64,000 bases of DNA from Tomocerus qinae (Eukaryota; Arthropoda; Collembola; Entomobryomorpha; Tomoceridae): assembly GCA_020055645.1 (NCBI GenBank), contig CM034548.1:21514001-21578000 (forward strand). Direction: 5' to 3'. Shown here in pieces: positions 9,100-31,000 of this stretch. Below the pieces are notes generated by a model. It was not told the DNA's origin and did no database searches. It saw only the letters and a list, made by a program, of their open reading frames with translations. Position numbers and translations under genes: made by a program. Position 1 is the first letter of the stretch. Each line of letters opens with the position of its first letter.

Positions 9100-12000
9100 G
9101 ACGTCTTCACCCGTCCTCGTCCCTTGTTACGACCTGAAAAATTTTCCTATTTTTATTCTAAGCCCCCAGCTCTTCCGTTAATTTCGAAACTTTGTAATGC
9201 TACCCAAGAGCAAGCAGCGAAGTGAATTTCTTTTTTTGTAATATGCAAATTAGGCGATACGTTGAAGTAGGCCAACACCATGCGTATTACGTTACAAAAG
9301 TCTATTATTATAATTGGTGATAATGTCATGAATGTCTACTATCTACTATACATTATCTATGTATTAAATTCAAGTATTTAGTAAGTATTTAGTACTCAGG
9401 TAAGAATTCAAGTACGAGCATCATTTTTGAAGGTGTAATGGTCCTATTTCAGTGGCATAACAAGAAAAAATTAAAGGGAATCGATATTTTGCGGTTATTT
9501 CTGATGGTCCCAAACAATGCATCGAAAATTTCTAACTGTTTGGTCACAAAAACACGAGCACTTTCAAAGGCCCTCGCTATTCATACCCGCATCCCCAATC
9601 CAGGATGGTCTACAACCTTACCTAACCTAATCAAACAAGTATATTATCTGCCACCCTGTACAGAGGTGTGTCTTTTAGTATGCCCGACAAAAACATACTA
9701 TTTTTTAGACTTTGGGAACTTCATACACGCTTAGGACGTCGATAAGGCTTTGGAAAAATATTTGAGTATTTCATATTTTATTTTGTTGAGAATTATAAAC
9801 GGTTAAAATCTTGCAAAAAAACGTTGGTTACGAATAGCAATTTCACAGCAATGCAATAATATCATGTTTTTTCTGTAATATATGAATCCAGCAGTAAATT
9901 TAAGAAATGAAACATTATTTTAGCATGCAATTGATATCGAGCGTGCCATTTTCCTATTGAAAATGTTTAATTTCATAGTTTAATTAATATAGTTTTATTT
10001 TATGTCAATTCCTTTACTAATAAATTGCAATTTAATGTAACCAGACTGTGCTGGTACACTAGCATAAGTTATATTATTATAATAATATAATAATAAAAGT
10101 TATAATAGCTACATAATATTAAGCAAGCATTGCTACTATGTATAAGTGTTAGGGATGGGTACTAGTTAGGTACTTATAGGAAGACGTTATAATTAGAATT
10201 TCATATACATTCAGCTCAGATATTTGTACTATATTTTAATTGTGGCAATGTTTACACAACGAATACATGAATGAAGTTTTTCTTTGAAGATAGCTAACTG
10301 GAGCAGACATTCAGTTGATACTTGATAAGAAATAATATTGTCAGAGATGTTCGCTAGTTTTTTATATGTTGAACGTAAGACTAGTAATAGAAAAGGCAGT
10401 ACATTACACACAGTCTCTGCATTTGAAGTCGTGTACATTTTAATACGAAGAGAGAAGGAGCTACAGATAAAACGAACACAGAAGAGAAAGTTTGCTTTCA
10501 CTAACAAGAAATGGCAGATTTCAAATTCCGTATAAGAACTGCCTGTGAGGATCCTGCAAACCTTTCTCATTCAAGCTATGCAAAAGTGTTGCTTCACTTA
10601 CCTCCAGGCCTCTTTATGGTAACAAAGCCATGATCTAAATTACAAGAAACTTTAAGATGCAGATGCAGTGATGAGACGAATAGGCAATTCTATTTAATAC
10701 TCCTTTATTCGCTATATCGACATTTTGAATATACTTCTCCGCATTCATCTCATTCATACTCATTTAGTGACATTATTCCATTTTATAAGGATTCATCAAT
10801 ATTTAAAGACATCCTCAATGTTATAATATTGGTACAAATGACTGTAATGACTTGGTAATGAATGTTCATCTTGATATATTTTCTTGTCATTGTACTTTCT
10901 CATTGAAAATGGATTGTACACTCAATTAAGTGTTAAATCTATTAATTCAGTTCTTAAAACTAAATTTTAATGATGTAAATTAATTGTAAGGTAGAGAATT
11001 ATTGTATAAAATTTATGATTTTTAATTTTGACTTGGATAATTGAGAACATTTCTTTTAAATGTACATATCTAAGAGCTAGATTTACTAAGTGGGTAGAAA
11101 GAAATGCAAAATGAAGTTTTTTTTATGCTGAAAATGAATTATATTTGGTTTAGACATTGAACAAGTGAGTTTGTTACTGTAATTGTGTTATACTAATATA
11201 ATTGTAGGTACAGTATTATTGTATGAATTATAAGATTTATAAGTGGATAGGAATGGAAGTAATTGTAGAATATGTGTAAGATGTGGAGTGAATTAGAATG
11301 AATGAATCTGCCAGAAACATTTAAGATGAATGTAAATAGGAAGGGAATGTGGCGCATAGTTGAGCGTTTTTTGGTGCGACATACTCATAATGTTACAGCA
11401 GAGATAAGAAAAGACGGTTGAACGAAAATGTTCAAAGGATTTCTTGTACATGTGATGATGATGATGATACTTATTAGAGTTAGCCAGACTACTAAATACA
11501 TAAACTTGTTTCGAGATTGATGCAGACCAGCCAGACTGATATTATATTCTGATGGTGATTAGTACAGAAGCGAAATGATCTGAATCTATTGGTATACGAG
11601 TGAAATAATGTATAAGTGATTCAAGTGTCAACAGCCTGCACATGATATATAAATATTATAGAGACAAAGGTATCAGCATCTCTGTTCATTTTCCTATTTC
11701 CCATGATCATCCCTCTTGTCAAATGAAAAAAAAGAAGATGATTTCCGTACACAGAACAGTTGGTTGTGTAAATGGAAATACAGCGAGAATTGGAGGTTTC
11801 TCTGCAAGAGATGTATTCAAAGTGAGTTATAGTCTATTAGTTAGTAAATATAATTGATATCTTGTATTTGACTTAAAATGAGCGAGTGAGTGGTCTGGGA
11901 GAGGATGGAGTGTATGGAGTTGGATGGAGTATCAGTTTTGGTGGTAGGAAAAGACTTGTATTAATATTGTGTGTATATGGATGATATTTGTCTTTGGGTT

Positions 12001-12150
12001 GTTGTGACTGGGAGTCTTTGCATGTGTATTTCTGGAATAGTGGACAAAAAAGTTGAGGGTGAGAAGATTATATTGGGACATAGATTTCTTTGGTTTCTTT
12101 TTGACTTGTTTAGTCGTTGAGTTGAATAGTGAAGAGGAAGAGTGCGTCGA
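9100..12150. other. Gene-poor interval between SPPL2 and the collagen gene
   Basis: No exon can be supported. The open frames here are short and unlike known proteins. Contents include AT-rich palindromic runs near 10074-10105 and a short GAT run near 11456. The part from about 11880 to 12150 is strikingly G-rich on the plus strand (one 60-nt line has about 27 G against 3 C) and probably holds the collagen promoter. Confidence 0.5.
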
Positions 12151-12156
12151 GCTGAC

Positions 12157-12206
12157 ATCAGTGAGTGGGTACTAGTCAGTTACAGAGAGTAGCTCATCCT
12201 CAGTGA
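12157..12206 (+). promoter_or_regulatory. Cluster of TCAGT initiator-like sites, candidate collagen TSS
   Basis: Three TCAGT motifs, the arthropod initiator core, occur within 50 nt (near 12158, 12176 and 12200), about 190-235 nt before the collagen start codon. The last reads CCTCAGTGACAAC. Strand composition changes from G-rich to C-rich on either side of the gene start. No TATA box is obvious. The transcription start is inferred from motif and position only. Confidence 0.35.
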
Positions 12207-12390
12207 CAACTTCCACAAAGTGTGTGCACGTGTGACAAAGTCAGAGATATTAAAATATTTAGAAATAATTAGCGGATTTCTGAAACTCATGTTCCTAGTG
12301 AGATAGCAGAAAATCCAGAGAAAAATGGAGAGGAAGTGATCGATTGGAGAGTCGGAACACAGGAACGTTCCTTCCTTTATTAGTTCTATC

Positions 12391-21092
<8,702 letters not shown>

Positions 21093-24000
21093 TTTTCCAT
21101 AATGACCCGGCTAGTTTTAATGACGCTCTCTCAACACACAACGGATAAACTATACGTTATGCTTAATTTTATTGTTATTGTATATAATGGTTTTGTTGAT
21201 ATTGCCAAATTCATCTTCTCTGTTCATTTATACTTTTTATATTGACACAGTACTGTAGTCTGTATGATTGAAGCGATGAATGAGATGTGCGTAGCAGTAG
21301 TCATTTCTTTTGTACATGGAAAATATCCGCTCTCGATAAGAAAAAATAATAATATTCCTATGTATATCAATCTAGATATAGGATTATAGGTTTTATAGTA
21401 CGAAGGTGTATGTAATCATAATGTATACGGTAAATGAAAAATGTTGCAGGGTCACTAATGTGATAGTGAGCAATCTCTTATTGTTTCTCCTGTCATGTCA
21501 TCAAATTGTTAGCGGTCTCTCCGCTCTGTACAGATATTTATGTACTGTCAGCCTGAATTATGAGGGAAAGAAGTACAGAGCCGCTGCTGACTGACGACAA
21601 AATTGATTGCATGCTAAACCACCATGTACAAAAAAGGAGGAAGCATCACTGCCGATTCAGCTCACGTCACATCACTTCAATCTCTAGCCGTTGTTTCTCT
21701 CTTGTTTGCCAAGTTTTCCGTCTGGTCATCCAAATTCCAAAGCGGTGATACTATGTACGACAGCCAGCAGACGTGAAGAATACTTTCACTGCCAAACTCC
21801 AGATCTGATCCTGATTTGGATTTGTTTATAACTCAAAATAGATGTTATGTTATGCTGATGATTTTATATTATGCTCTCTTTGAATATCAATTCTTTACGT
21901 ATGAAAAATAAACTTTTTATCCGAAGCTCAAACTTTACAACTCCTTCGCTTTAAAACTCCAAAATACTACCTACATACTCCACCACAGCGCCAGAATTGC
22001 AAAAACTTGATTTATAGTCCACATACATATGCATCCGTACAGACGCAACCGAAAGACGGTGATCAGACTCCTAGGCATTAACGTAGATTTACTCTAAAGT
22101 GCATGACGAGGCTTATAAAGATTCTGCCGGAGCAACTTAAGTCTACCTCCTTGTAGACGCTCAAACTTTTCTTGTATATCTCAAATAAATAGCACTACAT
22201 ACCGAAATATAAGATATCTGCTCAGTGACAGTTGAGTGACACATTGACAGAACGTTAAATTTTACGTTTCCTCGCCTTTTGTGATTTGCCCAACAAGTTA
22301 GACTCTCCTTTATCCAGATCTTTTATCGTACAATACTTCTCATCAATCAATCCAGCATCACATACATATGTATGACTCAAACGTATTACATGTACGCTAC
22401 AAACTCAAATCCCACACATCACCTCCAAAGGAAATTACAATTTTTAATAAAACTACAATCAGATGTATCTAGGAAATTCCATTTTGGTATAGCTATGACA
22501 ACAATGATAACGATCTACAGATGTTTATGCTAAGTTATTTGGTTTGTAGGGATGAATATCGAAATGAGACAAGTAGTATGAAAATGAATAATATAGAGAT
22601 GGGTTAACTAAATGTACAGATCGAGCTTTACTATAATTAATCATATTGGCCACAATGAAAACATTTGAGAATTTACAATTTAAAATTCAATAAATCCAGT
22701 AAAGAAATGATTAAATACAATTATTATACAAACATGTTAGCTTTGACACGAGACACAATGGTGGTGACCTCTTTATTTTACACGAGCGTGCTGAGTAATG
22801 AGAATGATTATTGCGGAATTGTGTAACCTATATTAGAATTTCTATTGCAATCTGCAATGTATATCTGGAGTTGTTACACTTCTATGTATACTTACTAGAA
22901 TTTAATCTTAATAATTATCTATTACTTACCTACAAATATGTCACTACCAATTATGTACTTTGTTTAATGCAATTATTTTTGTACCTTAGCTATCTACTTT
23001 AGATTACTATACAATTCTACTTCTACACTATACACAGTAAGTTAAGTAATATGTATCATATTTTTACATGTTTACGAAAATGATCTGACTCGATTAGAAA
23101 AACGACAACCTGCTCGGGGAGATGGACCTAAAATGCTACATTTTTGGCTACACGTCCAATAAGTTAACTATCCAAGTAAATAACCTAACATTCATTATTA
23201 TTACAAATAACAATTATTATCCCTGCTACCTTGTAACATTAGAATTTATTCTCTAGAATCGTATTAGATAGAGAGTCCTTAGGTAAGTGCAGGGCTTGTT
23301 GGGATTTTAAAGAGGAGGATTTTAGATTCAACTGCGGTAGTTGTTCAATTTTGAAAGGAGAGTGGGCCTTAAATTAAGGACTGTCTAACTAGTTTTATCT
23401 TACAGTTGGATTTTATCTTGCAAAGTGTAAGTATTCATCAGCCGTAGAGTACAATACATATAGGTAGACTAGTGGACACGAAAACAGTAACAATAATAGA
23501 GTACCTACGACTACTGATATTATAATTATATAACACATATACATACATGCATACATACAAGATTGAATTCTACGTATTTATGTGTAGGCTAGTCAGTAGG
23601 TAGTTTAGGGAGCTAAAGGTAAGTAATGTAGTAGTAAGTAATGTAATTATTCAGAGTTACGCAGTTTACATTGTCAGCTACGCACCAGCACTGACACATT
23701 ATGCAAATGAGATTTGAGACAACTTGGGTTGAGATAGTAAGTATACTAAATAGCTAGACACAATATTTTAACTTAAAGACGTGTGTAAAGTTGCGTGCAA
23801 AGTGGGAGACATGACAAAACACTACTTAACTGACTTAACTCGCGTTAGTCGTTCTTTAAGTTGGTTAGTAGGGTTGGTGGATAGTAGACTACATAATATG
23901 CGTGTAATGAAAAGCGACGAGACGGATTGGGAGGAAGGACCAGCCAGAACCAGGTAAGTAATAATGTGCAGTAGGTACTTGGGTACATAAAATAGCCTAG

Positions 24001-24906
24001 GTAAATACTATAATATTATTATGCATTAGATTATACTAACGACGACGGCTTCCCTATAATATACTACTACAGATAGGACGACTATTATGGTTATTATGTC
24101 AGCAGAGGATGGTAGTAGCCATTAGGAGATAGTAGGTGTAGCATCGTGTACCTGTTCTGCCACTACCAGTTTAGTTTATAGTTTAGTTTGCGGCTTGCTA
24201 ATGGGGAGGAGTGGAAAAGATCAAACGGAATTATATTCAACCCAACTCGACTTGCTTGACTCATCGTACGTCAGACAGAATTGAAGATGAGGAGGAGAGG
24301 AAGTGAGCTGGAGAGAAGGAACGTGTTAAATGAAATAAAAGGCGATAGATAAATGAGATTGAAACAAGACAGGAAGGATCCTTGTAATACCCAGGCTAGT
24401 ATTTCAAGGAGGGGAGTATGTTGTTCCTTACTATACTCACTCTCCTTGTTATTAGAAGACGAAGAATAAGAGCCTGCGGCATGGCACGGAACGAACATCT
24501 AAAAATGCAGTGTGTGGCCAAGGCCCACGACATATACATACAACATTGTTCTATAATATTATTACCATGTTGTAGCACAGGACTAGGACCATCTAAGACG
24601 CACACCCATTAGAAGACGAGCAATAATTGTCACCGGAAAGTGGGAAATGAGTGAATGATGAGGACGAATGGATGTGTGAATAGGAAGTGGGCTTTGTAAC
24701 TCTCGCCTCTCTGGCTCGGCCCGTGTGGCCTCTCCTTCTCCTAAGAACACAAGATCCTTCTTCTGTGCTAATAACATGGGCTGAGTGCGTCTTCTTTTTG
24801 CAGGGTGGAAGAGAAGAAGATCTGGCGAACTTGGGAAGGAGCTAATTGACTAAAGAGGTAAATCCTGACTTCCGAAGAGGATGCGGTTGGCAATCGGACC
24901 ACCGTG
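21093..24906. other. Interval between converging collagen and Wnt16 stop codons
   Basis: The interval is expected to hold both 3' UTRs. A plus-strand AATAAA at 21907-21912, about 815 nt past the collagen stop, is a candidate polyadenylation signal. Minus-strand AATAAA sites near 22772 and 23245 could serve Wnt16 with a long 3' UTR. No further gene is visible. The sequence has short ATAC repeats (about 23541-23562) and is G-rich on the plus strand from about 24180 to 24660. Confidence 0.45.
21907..21912 (+). terminator. Candidate polyadenylation signal for the collagen gene
   Basis: Canonical AATAAA followed by a T-rich stretch (ACTTTTTAT). It lies about 815 nt after the stop codon; another AATAAA occurs near 22184. 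Use is inferred. Confidence 0.35.
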
Positions 24907-25008
24907 TCATTTGCACGTATGAATGTCGGTTCGGGTAATGCATGGCTTGCACTTGACATAGCAGCACCAGATGAATTTACATTGGCAACGTTCCACCTTC
25001 TTCACAAC
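24907..25008 (-). CDS. Wnt16: Wnt16 exon 7 (C-terminal cysteine-rich end)
   Basis: After TTGCAG/GTTGTG the exon encodes 33 residues with seven cysteines, including [10 protein letters not shown] and the terminal HTCK, then TGA at 24907-24909. It is in phase 0 with exon 6 across a 2.95-kb intron. This part forms the finger-like loop that contacts Frizzled in known Wnt structures. Confidence 0.93.
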   Translation of the reverse strand, partial: VVKKVERCQCKFIWCCYVKCKPCITRTDIHTCK

Positions 25009-28000
25009 CTGCAACACACAACAAACCGTCGAGCATTATACACTCCCTCATCAACACTATCAATCCAGACACGCACTTTACATTAAAATCACCACACACT
25101 TTCTAAAGAGACATTAAGTCCTCCTTATTAAGAAGACACAACGTCTCCAAAGTGCTTCCCATTTACTTCCCACTACCCATTTACGCACGTAAATGCATGT
25201 AATTTGCAGTTATGCACTCTTTGAAGCCTACTTTCATACTTAATGTCTCTTCCACCATTTACCAGGCTCAAACCTCACAAACTCAATGCAAAAACTCACA
25301 ATCCCAATTCTGTTCATCAAAATATTATGCATACTAAACATACCACTAACAACAATTCTGTGAAATGCCTCAATCAGTTTCCATGGCATCGTCAGACTAT
25401 ACTATAAAAATATTAGTTATTTATATGGATTATTAAAACATTCCCTGATGTAACTTTTATGTAACGCTTCTCTATAGTAGATTTATATTCCACTTGAAAC
25501 TACACGGGGGATCGTCCATCGGTAAACATTAATCAACGTTTACATTGTATACACTTTTAGTTATCTCTTGCAATAAAATTAAAATTTTGAATACCACACT
25601 GAGAATAATGTACAAAATGAGTCTGTAGTGGTGTCTATACGTCTAAAAAGTAAAAGGAAGTAAGGTAGTAAAGTTGGATTTACTAGAATAATTATTTGAA
25701 TAATGGATCGCCAATAGAATATTTACATAGGTAATAAGTGCACTATATGATGGCATGCAATTAAGCGACATCACAGTGAGTTATGGACATGTGCAAATAA
25801 AATTACTTAAATTAAGTCAGGCATTCACTTGCTGTGCTATTGATAGTTGTGGACATGTGCATGTGTTTGAATTTATTATGATCTCGGTTGCCTAGTGTTC
25901 TTTAGTTTTAGTGGAGAAGATATAGAGAGTATTTATTTACATCTCCCACGTGTCAATAATAGTAGAGTTTGAGTCATCTATTTTCTTGCCAGGGACGGAG
26001 TTTGAGAAAAGTCGGGTATTACAGAGCGTAAAAGTTGGGAAGCCGTGAGACAAGTGGGAGCAGTGACTGAAATGTCATTCACAATCTATCGAGTTCTGAC
26101 TGTGAGATTGAGATTCATAGGACGACACACGCACGGATACATCTTCCTCCCTTCCTTCCTTCCTTCCTCACACAGACAACACTAACACGTTCCGCTTGGT
26201 CACAGCCCCTACAACATTTACTCACATGGATAATACTATTATCTCTATTTTCACATACCTACGCAAATAGGTAGGCTATACTATTGTATCTATTAGAGCT
26301 TCCTACGAGGTAGATCCACATAATAATATTTAGTGCTCTTTACTGTCCTTACTGAAGCATTCCGGAAAACATGAATCAAACTGCGACCACCCAACCGGAA
26401 TAGACTCACTCACTCATCTCACGCTATGGAATTGCAATGCCACTATCCTCTCTCTCTCTCTAGCTCAGTCCGTCCGTAAGTGCTTTCTCCAGAACGTTGA
26501 ACGTAAGTCTCAATTTACCGTCCCAGGCCACATCACCAACGTCTGCTATTATTAAACTCTGTATCTCCTATCACTTAGGACATGTACTCCTCTATATAGT
26601 CACTAAATTCTTTGTGACTAATTGTAAGCTAATAGTGTGTAGCATATGACTAAAACGCATATTTCAATTTATAGAGCACAAATAATTTACCGCAGCAGTC
26701 ATAGGGAAATTTGTTGCTCTCCCTAAAAATATTTAGCTCATGGTATCTATAGAAATCATGCATTAATTAATAAAAGCGTTCCACCATATTCAATTATCCT
26801 GTAGATGTTTATCGCCATAATTATATGACATGAAACATTTAGTATTAAATATAGTTTGAAGAGACTAATACTATTGGTTACACAATGGTAATAAATCCAT
26901 GACAATAATTTATGTAAGCAAAAGGGAAAATCTGTAGAATCCATTTAACTGTCCTTGCTTTGGCTTAAAATGTAACTGTAAAGACAAAAATGCAGAAATG
27001 TAGGTTTTAAGTACATGTACATAATGGATATGGCACACGCCCATTACTACACTAATAAGTTATGTAATTGATATAGGTTAAGCTCTCTTAGGGAATTTCT
27101 GCATGTATACACGTTGTCACACCGTTCAAAATCATGTACACTTGTCATTTTGTCATTGTCACTTAAATGCCACACTGTGTGCACACAGAAAATTAGTGGA
27201 ATAAAAGGTTGTTGGGTGAACATTGTCGAAACAAAACAAGAGCAGTAAATTTAGCAGTGAGCCAAATAGCGAAAAAGGATTCAGAGCTGCTTTTATGTAC
27301 CTACGCGTATGAAGTCATGTGTCTCCATGATGAGGACATGAGCATTTCTAATGTCCCAATTTTAACATTCAATAGCACATTAAAGAGACAGATGCCAGTT
27401 GATAATCAAGCAATGCAATGCATCACTTGAGTAGCATAGGTATACTATATTTATAGTGTCACTTGCACTCATTGTTCTATCTGATGTATTTGTGTGTGGC
27501 GTATTAAAAGTACATGCATAAATATGCAACGACACACATTATCATGCAACTTTGAGACAATCAACTATAATACATACCTAAAAGTCTATCATGATTCCAA
27601 ACGACAAATGACCTGAGCATAACTCTTCTAAGAAAAGTCATTGGCAATTATCATTATACTGATTGGTTGACGAGAATGACACAATGATGACGCCATCGTG
27701 CACTGACTCTTAAGTAGTATTTATGGCATTTTGGTTAATTCTAATTAATTGTGTCAAAAGTATGGCATTGTACTGTTTATTTACATATTGCTTTGTACAA
27801 TGCATCCAAAATTTGAATATTAAACAGGGAAGGCGACTAGGGATTTGCGAAATGCCTGCTACGAAAATAGCAAAGCGATGTTTATTGAGGGCGGCCTTAG
27901 CCATTACTTGGAGTTATAGTTTAATTTAGTAACATGTAGTGTTCCATAAAAGGAATACCTTTGTATTAAAGCCTCTTCCACAGCAAAGAATGCTGCAGCG

Positions 28001-31000
28001 GTCTGGTCCATCCGATGTTTTGTTGCAAACTCGACCAGAAGTTCCCAGAATTCCTTTCTCTGGGTCATGCTCACAGTAATCTGGAGATTTCCGCAGATGT
28101 ACCAACTCCCCTTTGCTCACAGAAAAACGCCGTCCGCTCTTCCGACGCAATCTTTTTCTCGACTTCAGAGCAACCTATCAATTCCATGCCATTGAAACTA
28201 ATTTTACATACATATTGTAAAACTATCGTTTTGAAATTAAACTTGATAAATTTTTAAATGGTTCACAAGCATGCATAATAACGATTCCAATTTGTTTGGA
28301 TTTAATTGAGAATGTAATAGGAATACAAATTGAAATACTATGAAAATTCTGGTGAGGGTTTGAATAGTTTAATAGCTTTAGTAATGTTATGAAGTTATTG
28401 TCATATTTATGAAAAAACTTTCTTTGCCTCTAAAGAATGACAAAGAGGAGGAAAGGTTGCAAATGGCATCAACACGGAATAAATGCTTGAAATGAAGACA
28501 TTATTTAAAAAGTTGGTGGTAGTATTGGGCGTATAAATAGGATATTTAGGCGAGAAATGTAACATGGTAGACTTACTTGAACCGATTTTTGGTATTTCTT
28601 TTTTAGGTAGTCTCCCACTTGACTGAAAGTGGGCACGTTTTTCCAACATGTTTTGAGCTCACACGAGCCAGAGACGCCGTGACAGCGACACTGCATTCTC
28701 ATCAAGTGGGAAATGGCCTGCACAGAAAAATTCCTTATAAGTTGTGTGAGGAAAAAGAAAACAAGAGGATGGATGGACCTTTAGCACCTTGCTAATGTAA
28801 TCCTCAACTACTTTTTGTCAATTTATCAAGGCAAGCAGGACACGACAGCACGAAAGACTGGACACGACATGCACATTCTGAAGCAGTCAAATCTATAGCC
28901 TCCATTACTTACTTAGTACGTTTTTCATGTTTTCAATTTTGACTTACTTGACGACCGGCTTCATTATTATGTAAATTCATGAGGCTGCGAACACTTTTCG
29001 ACTCCCACGGCTTAGCTTTCTCAGGAGCGTCGACAAACTTTCGCGAGAACTGCACTCCAAACTTGAGGTTGTCACTGTGACATAGAATTAGACAATCGTT
29101 ATTATTTAAAAGCCACCCTCGTCCATCTCGCTTCATTAGCCATCAACATATCATTTTCAATCTACCACTCCGAAACTTTTATTCACTTAGCATATTACAC
29201 ACATTTACGATTATAGAACGAGGAAGTCGTTTAATGATGAGCTTACCTACAGCCACCCCACTTCCACCCTTCCGGGGTGGCACGGCCTTGTTTGCTTAGA
29301 TCACAAGAGCACTCGTTCAGAGTCCCTGCACTGCAGGCCTGTGTGATGGAATGAACCACACCAGCACTTGTCACGGCGTAGATAAATGCCGTCTCCTTGC
29401 TCCCTAAAAGTCAACATTCGGAAATCAGTTCTGATTTTACTGTCAACTGCTATTTACCCACAAATCTTAAGGTCTCCCATACCCATTCCACTAACAACAG
29501 ACGAATCTCTTCTGTTTTCTATCCACTCACAATTATTTATCTCTATAATATACGTTTATATGCCGCCGCCCCCATCAGTTTCTATCAATACCATTTTATT
29601 TATTAGACCTTTATTTATGTCTAGCATATATAATACCATTTTAGTTTGATTTTTAACATTTATTTTTTTATTTTTAGAGAGATAGATCTCTTATTCAAGG
29701 CTGCGTACTCTTTTTTCTTGTTAAATATACACTCAATTCATGAATTATATCTTTGTCTCACCTTTGAATGTAATTTAATTTCATAGCAACGATTCTATTG
29801 GACATTCCATACAATTTATGTAGCTAAGTACAATTACTGGTGTCTACGATTTGGAATTACTTGCACAAGCAGGGAGGTAAACAGGGAAACATTATAATAA
29901 CAATTATAAACACTCTCTTTTATGGCTACATGACCTTATTGTTAATCCTGTAGCATAATATTAATACTCTTTCAAATTCAAACAGATAATTTTCCCTTGC
30001 CATTTTAAGTCATCCTCAGCCACATTCGTAGTCACGACACCTACACAATCATCTGTGCTTGTAAACCATTAAATGTTTTCAATCTTCTATATCTCTATAC
30101 TATTAAATATTGTAATTAACGTGTTGTTAAACATTTGCTTTTATTTCTAATATCTTTTAGATACTTCTTACAAAGAATACAGTAATTCTCAAGGTTCAAA
30201 AAGTTAGATATCTTGTTGTTTCAATAATTCATACGTTGCTATCTGAATTCTAAGTGTTCTGAATTGATAATGCAGTATCATTATGGTCAAGATACAACGA
30301 ATTGTAATTGATTACTCTCTATTTAGTTTGTGGGGCTTTCATGCTCTCTAAAAAGTAGTACCTAACATAAATCTTTTTATTTTTTTGCAGTAAATAGAAA
30401 TATTTCAATTAGATTATTATAAACGAGTAAATGCTTCATAACCAATTAAAAAATCGGTTCAACACAATAAACATATCCATCAATTTAAGTTATGGCCACC
30501 TTAACTTCACAAACCTTTCTAGTTTTTGCTATAATGATATTGTACTATAATATCAGCACAATATTTCAATATTATTTGTCAAGTTGTGACCAAACTGCAA
30601 AGGGAATATAAGCTGAAGGTCTGATAAGTATGCATTAAACGTAAATACTTTCAAATCTGCTGGTATAATTAAGCTATAAGAAATAATTGTATAATTCCAT
30701 AATTCATTTAGGTAGCTACAAAACTAGTTGCAATAATGTGTTGGCTTGAATAATTTTATGTCGATTTACTGTCAATCTTGACTTAAATGATATGTTGCTC
30801 CATTGCTTAAGCAACTTGTCTACCAAGACGTAATTCTAGATAAGTAATTAAAAGTTTTTGTTATGCACAGAGCTTAACTTCTATTTGTCATCGTGTGTGG
30901 CTACTTACTTAGTGTAATAAAGCATTATAAACATTAAAAAATGACACAATAATCTCATATATGTAATTATGCTAATGGATTCAGTGTTCTTGTTTTCGGT

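Noticed and set aside
9438..9734. 98-codon plus-strand open frame
   Set aside because: It has no protein-like features, includes a TACCTAACCTAATC-type low-complexity stretch and lacks splice or homology support.
10229..10570. 113-codon minus-strand frame overlapping a 65-codon plus-strand frame
   Set aside because: Neither looks like a known protein, and both lie in AT-rich sequence with no clear splice context.
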